From Candidatus Bathyarchaeota archaeon (GTDB lineage: Archaea > Thermoproteota > Bathyarchaeia > Bathyarchaeales > Bathycorpusculaceae): a stretch of DNA of 64,000 nucleotides. Below are positions 8,947-17,952 of the stretch, in pieces (position 1 is the first letter of the stretch; each line of letters starts with the position of its first letter). The DNA lies in contig JAOZHX010000019.1 in NCBI GenBank assembly GCA_026014665.1, forward strand, positions 1-64,000, written 5' to 3'. The notes beneath the pieces were generated by a model that was not told the origin of the DNA, made no database searches, and saw only the letters and a list, made by a program, of their open reading frames with translations. The translations under genes were made by a program, and so were the position numbers.

Positions 8947-9960
8947 CTATGCTCTCTTGGTTAATTCAATAAAAGCATCTTCCAAGGTTGGTTCTTCGCG
9001 TTGAAAGTTTACGAGCTTAATTTTTTCTTTGAAGAGAAAATCAAAGATTGAGGGCACCTGATCGACGCTTTTTAGTTCTAGACAGAAGCCCCGCTGATTT
9101 CCGGTTGCATCTTGATTGTTTTCGGTAATGTTGGTTATCGCTGGAAGACTATGCATTCGCTCTATTTGTTGGGGGGATATGTGTTCGACGACTATGTAGA
9201 TGAGTTCTTTTTTCTTAATCATACTTCGGATAGCATCAGGCGTGTCACAGGCGATAAGTTGTCCACTACGAAGAATTCCGATTCGGTCGCAGATTTGCGA
9301 TGCCTCTTCAATATAATGAGTCGTATAAAGCACCGTCCTTCCTGACTGATCGTTCACGATGCTCCGCACAAACTCCCGAATATTACGCGATGAAATAACG
9401 TCCAAACCAGTCGTAGGTTCATCTAAGAGCAGGATCGGCGGATCAGGCAGAAGGGTTCGAGCAAGCGATAGTTTACGCTTCATCCCACCTGAGTATTTTT
9501 GGTAGAGGTCAAAAGCGCTTCTTTCTAACCCAACCAACCGGAGGACCTCCATAATGCGGTCATGCCGTTTCTGCCTTGGCACGTTATATATTGCAGCAAA
9601 AAACTCGAGGTTTCGGTAGCCGTTGAGCCGCCAAAAAAACCCTCGCTCACCCACGCTAAAGAGCGTTCCAAGCGAACGTTTAACGTTCATCTGCTGCTTA
9701 ACGATGTCAAAACCGTTGACTAACGCCGTTCCCTTGTCAGGCGGCAGAAGCGTGCAAAGCATTTTCACTAAAGTGGTTTTTCCAGCGCCGTTTGGTCCCA
9801 GCAACCCGAAGAGTTCGCCTTTCTTGATTTGGAGGTTTAAGCCGTTTATAGCGGTTATCATAGTGGTTTTTCTGCGCCTGATTAACCCAGTTTCAGCTGG
9901 AATTTTTGCCGTGAACGTTTTTGTTAGGTTCAGCGTTTGGATAGCATACTCATTTTGCAA
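8947..9960 (-). CDS. ABC transporter ATP-binding protein
   Basis: The 337-residue ATPase contains Walker A GPNGAGKTT (about 55-63), signature YSGGMKRKLSLA (about 161-172), Walker B ILLLDEP and a switch His in TTHYIEEA. An extra C-terminal region (about 245-337) resembles the regulatory extension of drug and lipid exporters. The frame has no ATG near its start; TTG at 9960 is supported by GGAGGG seven nt upstream. It drives the permease encoded directly downstream. Confidence 0.92.
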   Translation of the reverse strand: MQNEYAIQTLNLTKTFTAKIPAETGLIRRRKTTMITAINGLNLQIKKGELFGLLGPNGAGKTTLVKMLCTLLPPDKGTALVNGFDIVKQQMNVKRSLGTLFSVGERGFFWRLNGYRNLEFFAAIYNVPRQKRHDRIMEVLRLVGLERSAFDLYQKYSGGMKRKLSLARTLLPDPPILLLDEPTTGLDVISSRNIREFVRSIVNDQSGRTVLYTTHYIEEASQICDRIGILRSGQLIACDTPDAIRSMIKKKELIYIVVEHISPQQIERMHSLPAITNITENNQDATGNQRGFCLELKSVDQVPSIFDFLFKEKIKLVNFQREEPTLEDAFIELTKRA

Positions 9961-10081
9961 CTCATGACCCTCCTGCGGCAGTCCTTAGTTTTTCGGTAGG
10001 TTAGTGCTATAACTAGGTTTTTTATCTAATCAATGTACTGTTTAACAAGCTTGAAATACGTAGCCCAAACAACTCTTAGTC

Positions 10082-10747
10082 ATGTTACCAAAAGTCACAT
10101 TGTACAATTCAATTAGCGTTGACTGCGCAATCAAGGATTTCGAGGTAAACTTAGGCTTGCATTATGAAGTGTTGGGCAGAATCGGCGCTGACGCTTTGCT
10201 CGTGGGATCCAACACGGCTAAGAAGGGCATCGAATCGTGTATGACGAACATTCCGACGGAAGAACAAACCGACTTTTCCAAGCCAAAGGTTGAGGCTAAA
10301 GATGACAAAATGGTTTGGGTCATCGCCGACAGCAGAGGCATTTTGCAGGGTCAACTGCATGTTCTCCGCAGGGCAGAATACGCCAAAGACATAATCGTAT
10401 TAGCGTCTAATCGTACGCCTAAGGAGTATCTGGATTATTTAACTGAGAGAAACTACGATTTCATAGTTGCCGGCCACGACCATGTCGACTATCGAATGGC
10501 GCTTGAACTGCTAAACAAACGCTATGGTGTAAAAAGAGTTGCCACAGACTCCGGTGGCGTTTTATCAAGTATACTCTTAGATGAGGGTTTGGTGGAAGAA
10601 GTGCAACTATTAGTTGCTCCAACCATCGTTGGGAAAAAAGCTATGAACCTATTTAGAACTCTAAACCAATCGGTCAACCTTAAACTCGAAAAACTCGAAA
10701 AAATAGACGCAGACCATGCATTGCTTGTTTACAGAACACACATGTAG
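10082..10747 (+). CDS. RibD C-terminal / DHFR-like reductase
   Basis: The 221-residue protein matches the RibD C-terminal reductase family, which reduces pyrimidine intermediates of riboflavin synthesis with NAD(P)H and includes related pterin reductases. Visible hallmarks are the N-terminal NSISVDCAIKDF strand, GADALLVGSNT, and the late VATDSGGVLSSILLDEGLVEEV motif. It lacks a deaminase domain, as usual for archaeal stand-alone reductases. The next gene is mch, so a role in pterin rather than flavin metabolism is possible but is inference. Confidence 0.8.
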   Translation: MLPKVTLYNSISVDCAIKDFEVNLGLHYEVLGRIGADALLVGSNTAKKGIESCMTNIPTEEQTDFSKPKVEAKDDKMVWVIADSRGILQGQLHVLRRAEYAKDIIVLASNRTPKEYLDYLTERNYDFIVAGHDHVDYRMALELLNKRYGVKRVATDSGGVLSSILLDEGLVEEVQLLVAPTIVGKKAMNLFRTLNQSVNLKLEKLEKIDADHALLVYRTHM

Positions 10748-10835
10748 AAACGGCACCTAATCACAGCAGCAGATACGTTAACTTTAATATTCTAATAACA
10801 TCAAGTTAGTGGTACTCTAATGAAAGTGAGCGACT

Positions 10836-11798
10836 ATGGTTAAAGCTTTAAGTGTAAACCAGTTGGCTTGGGAAAAAGCTAAAGAATTCATCGATAAACC
10901 CGAACTCTACGGCGTAACCGTAAGTAAATCCACGGCTGGAGCCACAATCGTGGATGCAGGAGTAAAAGCTCAAGGCGGCATTCAAGCCGGCAAAAAACTA
11001 ACCGAACTCTGCTTAGGAGGAGTTGGAAAAGCACGGTTAGGCTTTAAAACCTATGGCAATTTGACTTTTCCATCCATCACCGTTTCATCCGATCACCCGG
11101 CTGTTGCCATGCTGGGTTCACAGTTTGCAGGTTGGCGCATAAAAGACGGCGACCAAATCGCTATTGGTTCAGGTCCGGTCCGCGCCTTAGCGTTAAAGCC
11201 CAAGGATGTGTTTGAGGAAATCGGCTACAGGGACCAAAGCGACAAAGCAGTCATCACGTTGGAGAGCAACACTTTGCCCTCAGATGCGCTCATCGATAAA
11301 GTCACAACTGCAAGCGGTGTATCTGCATCCAACCTCATCGTAGTCGTGGCTCCAACCGCCAGCATTGCAGGTTTAACACAGGTCGCAGGCAGAGTGGTTG
11401 AAGTCGGCATCCATAAACTGCGCACACTCGGCTTAAACCCCAACCTAATCCGATACGCTATGGGCTACGCACCAATTCCACCAGTTGGCACAGACTTTGA
11501 AGTTGCCATGGCACGCACCAACGACGCCATCCTCTACGGTGGAACAGTGTACCTAACGGTTGACTACGATGACGAGGACGCACTACAAGGTATAATCAAC
11601 CATGCTCCCTCCATGGCATCCAAAGACTACGGCAAACCTTTCCTCCAAATCTTCCGGGAAGCAGACAAAGACTTCTACAAGATCGATCACGGTCTATTCG
11701 CCCCAGCGTTGCTCATGATAAACAACGCTAAAACTGGTAAAACCTTCAAGGCAGGACAAATTAACCCAAACGTGCTGATGCAAGCATTAGGCTTTTAA
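10836..11798 (+). CDS. mch: Methenyl-tetrahydromethanopterin cyclohydrolase
   Basis: Mch interconverts methenyl-H4MPT and formyl-H4MPT in the archaeal methyl branch of the Wood-Ljungdahl pathway. The 320-residue length is typical. The family's glycine-rich segments are visible: GGIQAGKKLTELCLGGVG, GSGPVRALA and the late GYAPIPPVGTD. It lies alone on its transcript between the RibD-like gene and small proteins, without other H4MPT pathway enzymes adjacent. Its presence points to H4MPT-linked C1 metabolism. Confidence 0.95.
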   Translation: MVKALSVNQLAWEKAKEFIDKPELYGVTVSKSTAGATIVDAGVKAQGGIQAGKKLTELCLGGVGKARLGFKTYGNLTFPSITVSSDHPAVAMLGSQFAGWRIKDGDQIAIGSGPVRALALKPKDVFEEIGYRDQSDKAVITLESNTLPSDALIDKVTTASGVSASNLIVVVAPTASIAGLTQVAGRVVEVGIHKLRTLGLNPNLIRYAMGYAPIPPVGTDFEVAMARTNDAILYGGTVYLTVDYDDEDALQGIINHAPSMASKDYGKPFLQIFREADKDFYKIDHGLFAPALLMINNAKTGKTFKAGQINPNVLMQALGF

Positions 11799-11818
11799 AT
11801 CCACCCTTCAGAGTCAAA

Positions 11819-11833
11819 ACCCCCCTTTATTTA
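11819..11833 (+). terminator. C/T-rich terminator after mch
   Basis: A CCCCCCTTTATTT run starts about 20 bp beyond the mch stop and resembles the C-rich/T-rich ends after several other plus-strand genes in the window. Confidence 0.4.
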
Positions 11834-11994
11834 CTGTAACATCTTGATAGGGAAACCGGAATCTGAAAACCAAACCTACAAAAAAACAATGGCTAAAGAA
11901 AAATTTGTTTTGATTGTGTTTGTGGCGTTGCAGTCACACATGCTTTAAAGCAGTTCATTGCATGTTACTGTTAGGCTTTTTGGAGGTGAAACTG

Positions 11995-12240
11995 GTGGTC
12001 GAAATTGAAGTCCGCAAAGCCGAACCACACCCAGAAAAAACAGAGAGCACCAACATAGATATCACTGAAATAATCGGCAAAATCAGGGGTTTCATAGATA
12101 CTATTCGAACAATGTCAAGCGAAGGAACACCGATGGGCGCCCACGTGGAAGCATTCAACTTCTCCGTCGGCAAAGTGGATGGTGAATACGAATTAACCCT
12201 TAAACTTAACTTAGCGTTCAAACCCAAAACAGCAGCGTAA
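11995..12240 (+). CDS. Small conserved-looking protein, unknown
   Basis: An 81-residue protein starting at GTG 11995, chosen because GGAGGTGA lies five nt upstream; an upstream in-frame start at 11914 would add an unlikely Cys-rich tail. The peptide begins with a strand (VVEIEVRK), has a central helix (ITEIIGKIRGFIDTIR) and ends with a beta hairpin (GEYELTLKLNLAFKPK). There is no membrane segment and no recognised family. It lies downstream of mch. Confidence 0.6.
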   Translation: MVEIEVRKAEPHPEKTESTNIDITEIIGKIRGFIDTIRTMSSEGTPMGAHVEAFNFSVGKVDGEYELTLKLNLAFKPKTAA

Positions 12241-12348
12241 CCCCGTTCGCCTCATCTAAAAAGCCTCTCCTAAAGAGACACCTCACCCAAACATGCATCA
12301 ACAACAGCAGCAGGTTATTAGAAAAATTTTTTAGTTCAGAGCGCAAAT

Positions 12349-12474
12349 AGTTGGCAGAGGCGACTAATGCTTTGGAAAAGAAATGTGCAGTATGCAAAAA
12401 ACCCTTCACGACATTCGACAGCAAAATGAAATATTGCAGTCAAGCTTGTGCTAAAAAAGCCGGCAGATCTAAGT
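12349..12474 (+). CDS. 41-residue zinc-knuckle microprotein
   Basis: A short frame starts at TTG 12349, directly after an in-frame stop codon, which fixes the N-terminal limit. It encodes CAVC, then 14 residues, then CSQAC, inside a Lys-rich peptide: the CxxC-x14-CxxxC pattern of a single zinc knuckle. A TATA-like AAAAATTTTTTA lies about 25 nt upstream, consistent with a leaderless transcript. The module resembles the first knuckle of the zinc-finger protein at the left edge (both contain YCSxxC). Nucleic-acid or protein binding is inferred. Confidence 0.6.
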
Positions 12475-12506
12475 AATAGCAAGCGCAAAAATGCAATCAA
12501 CCTTCG

Positions 12507-13454
12507 TTATGGTCTGTAGCCGCTAAGGGTAAGCACCGATAAAGCTGAAGCCGTCAAATCAGCGGTTGTGCCCGGATTACAAGAATTGCCTTTTTGCCTC
12601 AGTTTCACGTCAAGCTCGCTGAGTCTTTTTTTGCCTTCCTCAGTACCTAAACCACCAAGCTCTAAAATCTCATTGGCATCAGCAGAGATTTCAACGGCTT
12701 TAGACTTGCCAACTTTTCGTGAAATGAAGGTGTCGGGTCGCTGGGACAAGATTTTAAGAAAAGTATGCACGACCGCCATGTTGAGCGGCTTGGATTTCAA
12801 TTGCTCTGCCAAGTAAGGATAAGCCAGATCGAACGTTATGGGGTAATCGTTGACCCATTCAAAACAGATGTCGTCGTATCCTTGTGCAATTTTAAAGACT
12901 TCAAAGAGATTTACATTCTCTTCGAGAAGCCTTTTTTTGGAGTTCGGGTCCTTAACATCAAGGTCCGGAGCGCCGCCTAATCCGCTGGGACAAGCGATAT
13001 CCACTGCTTCATAGAGTCGAACTGCATCCCAAGCCGTCGTTGATTTCACAACAGCATCGATGTTCCTTCTCAGGGCAGCCAAATCCAACTGACCACTCTT
13101 TAGGGAAGCCGTCATGCCAGCGGCAGCCGCGATGGGAACAAACAGCATAACAGTGCCCAAAATCGTGTTTCCACCCCTCTGCCAAGCAGCAATGTCGGAA
13201 ACGCAAACCTTAACCAACTTACCGAGCCCCACTTCACTAACTTCAAGCCGTCCCTTCGACGCAGCGATCCCGCGATAAGCCGCTTCTTGGAATGCGGAGC
13301 CAGCGGCAACGGCTGAAGCTAAGAAATGCTCAACCCGAGTTCCGGCAAAGCTAGATGCGAAGCTGACGTTGCCTGGTTTTTCTGCGCTGACTTCAAGCAT
13401 TATCGCCAGCTGCAAACATTTGGAAATTTCTTGTGCCCGCTTGCAGTCGCTCAT
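12507..13454 (-). CDS. CitG/MdcB-like triphosphoribosyl-dephospho-CoA synthase family
   Basis: The 315-residue protein shows the family signature KPGNVS near residue 27 and helical Asp/Gly motifs (RGGNTILGTVMLFVPIAAAAG; GGLGTEEG; NSCNPGTTADLTASA). Bacterial members transfer an adenine nucleotide to ribose to build the prosthetic group of citrate or malonate lyase. No lyase genes are present here, so the archaeal substrate is probably different; proximity to mch hints at coenzyme biosynthesis. ATG 13454 has GGAG nearby. Confidence 0.8.
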   Translation of the reverse strand: MSDCKRAQEISKCLQLAIMLEVSAEKPGNVSFASSFAGTRVEHFLASAVAAGSAFQEAAYRGIAASKGRLEVSEVGLGKLVKVCVSDIAAWQRGGNTILGTVMLFVPIAAAAGMTASLKSGQLDLAALRRNIDAVVKSTTAWDAVRLYEAVDIACPSGLGGAPDLDVKDPNSKKRLLEENVNLFEVFKIAQGYDDICFEWVNDYPITFDLAYPYLAEQLKSKPLNMAVVHTFLKILSQRPDTFISRKVGKSKAVEISADANEILELGGLGTEEGKKRLSELDVKLRQKGNSCNPGTTADLTASALSVLTLSGYRP

Positions 13455-13516
13455 TAGAAGCTCCAGACGTTTATGGGTTTAAAAAACATTTATTAAACTT
13501 TTGAAAACTAAAGCGT

Positions 13517-14542
13517 ATGATTCAAATGAAAGCACGTGAGGGCGACTTAATCAAGACTAAAAGTAACGTGGTCTTCGATGTCAAAGGACTGGTGCATCCA
13601 CCAAACAAAATTATCGCCTTCCCAAGGTTCATTCCCTCACCAGTGGGCACAAGGCACGGCAAAGACGCGACCTACGGCAAAGTCTACAGCCTCAACGACC
13701 GATTTCAATACCTCAAAGAAAACCACCCAGACCTCATAGTTATTGACCCCGTGTTCGGCGAAACTCTCTGCGAAGTCCCAGTTGAGCAAATCGCTAAACA
13801 CTATCAACCCACCGAAAAACTCTCTCAATTAAGAAAAGCCAAAAACCTCACGGCTTTGGAGAACAAAGCGCTCCAGCTTGCAACCGTCCTAAAAGAGAAG
13901 GCAGACATACCTTGGAGTGCCATCGGCATCTCTGGCTCCATAATGGCAGGTTTAACAACCGACAAATCTGACATCGACCCGCTTGTCTATGGCGTGGAAA
14001 ACAGCCGTAAAGCCTACCGTGCCCTCCAAGAATTGCTCAAAACTCAAGAAGGCGGCTTCAAACCTTACAATCGAGCAGAACTGCAAGAGCTCTTCGACTT
14101 TCGTTCGAAAGACACGCAGATGAGCTTCGATGATTTTGTTGCGGTCGAAAGCCGCAAAGCGTTCCAAGGCAAGTTCTTGGACACCGATTACTTCATACGT
14201 TTTGTGAAGGAATGGGAAGAGATCACAGAGCAATATGGTGACGTACAATTCAAGAACTGTGGATACTGCAAAATTAAAGCCCAAATCGCAGATGCTTCAG
14301 ATGCCCTATTCACACCCTGCACCTACCGCCTTGCCGAGGTCTCTGTTGTTGAAGGACCCAAGTTGGCGCCAATAAGGGAAATTGCATCGTTCCGCGGGCG
14401 ATTCTGTGAGCAAGCAGCATCCGGCGAGTTGGTTGAGGCACAGGGAAAAGTTGAACTCGTAACCAACAGCCAAGACAACACACAGTACTATCGAGTGATA
14501 CTGGGCAATAAGCCCTCAGACTACATGGTGCTCCTGCATTAA
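13517..14542 (+). CDS. Nucleotidyltransferase-domain protein, paralog A
   Basis: This 341-residue protein has three parts. An N-terminal region of unknown type contains VKGLVHP. A minimal nucleotidyltransferase domain follows (GISGS at 137-141 and SDIDPLVYG at 151-159, with Asp152 and Asp154 as metal ligands). The C-terminal half ends in an OB-like strand set (VEAQGKVELV ... YYRVILG). It shares this order with the two neighbours on the opposite strand. The nucleotide and acceptor are unknown. TATA-like CATTTATTAAAC 25 nt upstream suggests a leaderless start. Confidence 0.75.
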   Translation: MIQMKAREGDLIKTKSNVVFDVKGLVHPPNKIIAFPRFIPSPVGTRHGKDATYGKVYSLNDRFQYLKENHPDLIVIDPVFGETLCEVPVEQIAKHYQPTEKLSQLRKAKNLTALENKALQLATVLKEKADIPWSAIGISGSIMAGLTTDKSDIDPLVYGVENSRKAYRALQELLKTQEGGFKPYNRAELQELFDFRSKDTQMSFDDFVAVESRKAFQGKFLDTDYFIRFVKEWEEITEQYGDVQFKNCGYCKIKAQIADASDALFTPCTYRLAEVSVVEGPKLAPIREIASFRGRFCEQAASGELVEAQGKVELVTNSQDNTQYYRVILGNKPSDYMVLLH

Positions 14543-15609
14543 TGCAGCACTTTTAAGACTTGCTCGTAGTAACGAGGGCAATAAGTCAAGGTGACCTGAT
14601 AGAAACTCTTCTTGGGACCGACCACTTCTTCAAGGTTGCCTTCCACAAGGACTTCTTCGTCTTTCTCTGCCTGCAGACGGAACTCCTCCATAAAACTACA
14701 TATGCGCTTGGTTTCTTGGGCTTCATCTGGACCCTCAATGACTTCCAATGGCTTAACGCCGTAGATCGAGGGAATAAAGGGAGCTTCCTCATCCGACGTG
14801 ACTTTAGCTTTAAGTTTCACCCAGCCCTTGCGGGTAATGCGGACTTGCGGGTCATACTCCGATACGATTTCACCCCAAGCTTTTACGGGTTCAAATTCTG
14901 CTTTTATGACTCGTTTGCTAGCTTTATCATCGTATAAACCGTAGATTTGCTTTCGTCGCTGATGCCAAACAAAGTCTTCCACAGAGAAGTTTTTGAACCG
15001 CCACTGTTTACCAGCCATAACTTGATCTGATTCAAATTCATTACGCAAACCTGAGGCTGGGTCTTTGTAGAGGGCTTGGAGGGTTTTCCGTACTTTTTTA
15101 TTTTCATTTTTGCCATACACTGTAAAATCTATGTCTGAAAATTTTGGATGGTGAAAACCATGCAGCATGGAACCGAACACACCGAAGTTTTTAGTTTTCA
15201 CCCCTGATTTCTTTGTCACGATGTCGAGCACTCGCTGTGAAGCCGCAATTAGTTCGTCTCGGGATTGATTTTCAAGGATTTCTTTTAAGCGTTCCTGCGG
15301 TTTTCGAATTATACTTATATCTTCTACACGTACGCCTACAATTTTTTGGCGTAGCATTTCGTGGAAGAAGGCGTATTTTTGAAACTGATTTGAAATAAGT
15401 TTGATGCCTTCGTCGTTGTAGAATTTGTAGAAGATTTGGTTGGTCGCGGTTCTGGGTGCTCTTGGGTCGGTTGACTTGAAAATATTCTGTGAGGCGTATT
15501 CAGGGTCAGCAACATAGGCGTCTTTTGGGTGGCTATAACCAAAAACCCTGAATATCAAGCCTTCAGAAGTTTGAACGCCATCTCGATCTCGGAGTTTTAT
15601 ATCGGCCAT
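14539..15609 (-). CDS. Nucleotidyltransferase-domain protein, paralog B
   Basis: A 356-residue paralog of the proteins on either side, with an N-terminal VFGYSHPKD segment, GVFGS at 143-147, SDIDFTVYG at 158-166 and a C-terminal [10 protein letters not shown] ... FYQVTL strand set. ATG 15609 is preferred over an upstream in-frame start because similarity to paralog C begins here. The start overlaps paralog C's stop by 13 bp, implying coupling. The stop overlaps the convergent end of paralog A by 4 bp. Confidence 0.75.
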   Translation of the reverse strand: MADIKLRDRDGVQTSEGLIFRVFGYSHPKDAYVADPEYASQNIFKSTDPRAPRTATNQIFYKFYNDEGIKLISNQFQKYAFFHEMLRQKIVGVRVEDISIIRKPQERLKEILENQSRDELIAASQRVLDIVTKKSGVKTKNFGVFGSMLHGFHHPKFSDIDFTVYGKNENKKVRKTLQALYKDPASGLRNEFESDQVMAGKQWRFKNFSVEDFVWHQRRKQIYGLYDDKASKRVIKAEFEPVKAWGEIVSEYDPQVRITRKGWVKLKAKVTSDEEAPFIPSIYGVKPLEVIEGPDEAQETKRICSFMEEFRLQAEKDEEVLVEGNLEEVVGPKKSFYQVTLTYCPRYYEQVLKVLH

Positions 15610-16598
15610 ATGTATTCTTCCTCTGAAGTTGCGGTGCCTACGACGACCTGGTAGAAAACCTTGCCGTCGCAAGTTGACTGCACTTTTTCTAGTTTGCCGC
15701 TAACCTTAATCTGCTGCCCAGTTCGAGCAACGTTGCGGTAGCAACCTATGTTGGAAACGACTTGAATGGAGATTTGCTCGATGGGAATTTCAGATTGGGC
15801 ATCCTGCGGCTGGTAATTGGTGATTCTGTAAACTGCTGGACGATACATGGTTTCAGTGTCATCGCAGACATTGGCGATGAAACGGACGGGCTCAAGCGGT
15901 GTGTACGTAAAGTCACCGTAATGCGTTTTTATTTCAGCAGGCTTTTTGGTTGCATTATACATCCAGATTTTACCCTGATATTTTCCGACAAATTTACGTG
16001 CCGCTTCTATTCGGTTACCTGCCGTATAGCTGAGCACACCCTGATTTACGAGAGCTTGAATCGTGCTCTCCACTCGGCGGAAGTTTTGGGCACCATAAAC
16101 TACAAAGTCTATGTCAGATTCAGGTGCATGCATTTCCAATGCTATGGAGCCGTGGATGCCAAGGTCCTCGAATCCTACGCCTGATTCTTTGGAAACCAGT
16201 TCGACAAGTTCAAGTGCCAATTTCTGCAGTTTATCAGGATTTTTGAGTTGTTGCAGCCAAACCAAACGGTCTTTGGGAACAAACACTTGCTCAATAACGT
16301 CGAGTGGTGCTGTTATGAGTTCTTTGTCTCGGGTGGTATCGAAGTAGATGTAATTGGGGAATTTTTTTCTAAAAGCCTCTATGAAAGTTTGGTAGTTCTT
16401 AGCGGTGTAGAGTTTTTCCGCTCTGAACAGTTCATTTTCGCCGAATTTCCATGTGCGAGTAAGCATGTCCACGTTGAAGAGGTCTTTGTATTTTGCTGGT
16501 ATGTATTTGAGGAAGGCAAAAACTCGGTCTTCGGGATGTTCATACCCGAAGGTGTTCATGATGAACCCGTCTTTTGTGACGAAGGTGTCTCCATCCAT
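15597..16598 (-). CDS. Nucleotidyltransferase-domain protein, paralog C
   Basis: A 333-residue paralog with N-terminal [15 protein letters not shown] at 147-151, SDIDFVVYG at 161-169, a CRPAVYRI-type middle segment shared with A and B, and C-terminal VSGKLEKVQ ... FYQVVVG. Asp162 and Asp164 are the expected metal ligands. It leads the B-C transcription unit on the minus strand. The 5' region overlaps the end of a small-protein frame (16556-16894). Confidence 0.75.
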   Translation of the reverse strand: MDGDTFVTKDGFIMNTFGYEHPEDRVFAFLKYIPAKYKDLFNVDMLTRTWKFGENELFRAEKLYTAKNYQTFIEAFRKKFPNYIYFDTTRDKELITAPLDVIEQVFVPKDRLVWLQQLKNPDKLQKLALELVELVSKESGVGFEDLGIHGSIALEMHAPESDIDFVVYGAQNFRRVESTIQALVNQGVLSYTAGNRIEAARKFVGKYQGKIWMYNATKKPAEIKTHYGDFTYTPLEPVRFIANVCDDTETMYRPAVYRITNYQPQDAQSEIPIEQISIQVVSNIGCYRNVARTGQQIKVSGKLEKVQSTCDGKVFYQVVVGTATSEEEYIWPI

Positions 16599-16894
16599 TG
16601 GATTCCATATGTCTGCTTCTTCCGTAAGGTTGCACCGGAGAATATGGTTGAAGTGTTAATTAAAAAAGCTATTGTTAAACATCGCTTAAACTCTTGTCCA
16701 AACAGGGCTCTGTCTCTTTTTGTTTTTATGTGGATGTGGTGGTTTTGTGGCTGCCACAAGACGGCAAAAGTGGCTGATTGTTCTTTGGGATTGCAACCCA
16801 TTCCAACGCCTGTTACTGTGTGGCATAAGACAATCATACCACACGAGCAACATTGGTTCATGTTGAAAGCACTGCGGTGTGGATGTGGAATCAT
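16556..16894 (-). CDS. Small protein family member, copy 1 (WQPQNHH motif)
   Basis: The first 57 codons align without gaps to the protein at 41149-41352. Shared features are an initial MxPxP, FNM at 10-12, C15 and C18-G19, H25-T26, and [12 protein letters not shown] at 46-57. Beyond residue 57 the frame continues for 55 codons without similarity and overlaps the start of the nucleotidyltransferase gene in another frame, so the true 3' end may be shorter or degraded. The family is not recognised. Two Cys and several His suggest metal binding. Confidence 0.5.
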   Translation of the reverse strand: MIPHPHRSAFNMNQCCSCGMIVLCHTVTGVGMGCNPKEQSATFAVLWQPQNHHIHIKTKRDRALFGQEFKRCLTIAFLINTSTIFSGATLRKKQTYGIQWMETPSSQKTGSS

Positions 16895-17024
16895 GTTGGA
16901 TTAACCTAAAAGCTGACTTATCGAAATGAAAGAATAGCCGCTAAGAAAACGACGCCATCGGTGCAATAAGATGGCAGAGTTCCTAAACAGCATCACTTAG
17001 CCGTCCGACTATTTTTGTAATGCG

Positions 17025-17939
17025 TTAGAACTTATGAATATAAAAAGAAAGGTCACTCGCAGTTTCAAATTCTTCCGCAAGAGGTAACTGCAAGTATGCT
17101 CCAAACCTGTTATAGTAGGGTGAACCCTTCCGTGAGAACAAAGTCAACACTTTACCGTTATGGTTAATTCTAAAGCCGTCCCTGCTTGCTTCATGCCCAC
17201 GAATCAGAACCTTAGCATTTACTCTCTCAAGAACCTCCTCAGTCACATGTTTGCCGAAAAGTATCCCTGCTCCCCTTGGAGAACCACCAATGCCTTGCAT
17301 CTGCTCATCGGGGTCACTCCACAACAAATCTTCCGAAATCTTAGAGTCTGAGTCGTCTTTGGCTAAGTCATCTAAGCTGTGGATTTGCGGCGACACACCA
17401 CCATGCACCATTAAGTAACGCTCTTTCACGGATACAGCGTTGTAAAGGCAGCCCCAGAGAGTCTTAATTGCCTCATAAGCCAACTGCCAATCGCCGCCAA
17501 ATCGCTGCATAAACTCGTCTGGCAAATCATGCGGAACCCCAAGCAAACTGTCGGGTGCCTCATGGTTTCCACGCAACAAAACCACCTGACTGGGAAAAGC
17601 CAGCTTTAACTTTAAAATCACGTAGTAAACTCCTACGCTGTTGGGTCCCCTATCGCCGTAATCGCCCAGAAAAATCATCGTTGCATCTTGGCGTTTCTCC
17701 ATTTTTTTCTCAAATTGGCTTGTTTCTATGATTAGTTTTAGGCTTTGAAGGTCGCCATGGAGGTCGCCGACCACCAACGCTTCTCCCACCGGTTCATGTT
17801 CAACTAAGCGTTTGTTTATCGTTAAATTTCCTACGCGCCCCTTTTCCACACGCAAGATATCTGTTACCTGAGCGACTGCTTCAATAAATCTATCCTTTGA
17901 AAGAGTGAACGCATCGCCAAATAACTTTGAATAATCCAC
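17025..17939 (-). CDS. PPP-family serine/threonine phosphatase
   Basis: The 304-residue enzyme has the PPP metal-binding motifs GDLHG (58-62), GDYGDRG (92-98) and RGNHE (123-127), then HGGVSP and a RGHE motif that complete the binuclear metal site. It would remove phosphate from Ser/Thr residues in the cytoplasm. GTG 17939 is the start. It lies 13 bp downstream of a coiled-coil gene on the same strand, which is a candidate partner or substrate. Confidence 0.92.
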   Translation of the reverse strand: MDYSKLFGDAFTLSKDRFIEAVAQVTDILRVEKGRVGNLTINKRLVEHEPVGEALVVGDLHGDLQSLKLIIETSQFEKKMEKRQDATMIFLGDYGDRGPNSVGVYYVILKLKLAFPSQVVLLRGNHEAPDSLLGVPHDLPDEFMQRFGGDWQLAYEAIKTLWGCLYNAVSVKERYLMVHGGVSPQIHSLDDLAKDDSDSKISEDLLWSDPDEQMQGIGGSPRGAGILFGKHVTEEVLERVNAKVLIRGHEASRDGFRINHNGKVLTLFSRKGSPYYNRFGAYLQLPLAEEFETASDLSFYIHKF

Positions 17940-17952
17940 AGTAAACCTCTGA

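Noticed and set aside
16248-16904. 218-codon plus-strand frame
   Set aside because: It lies antisense to nucleotidyltransferase C and the small WQPQNHH protein, both of which have family support.
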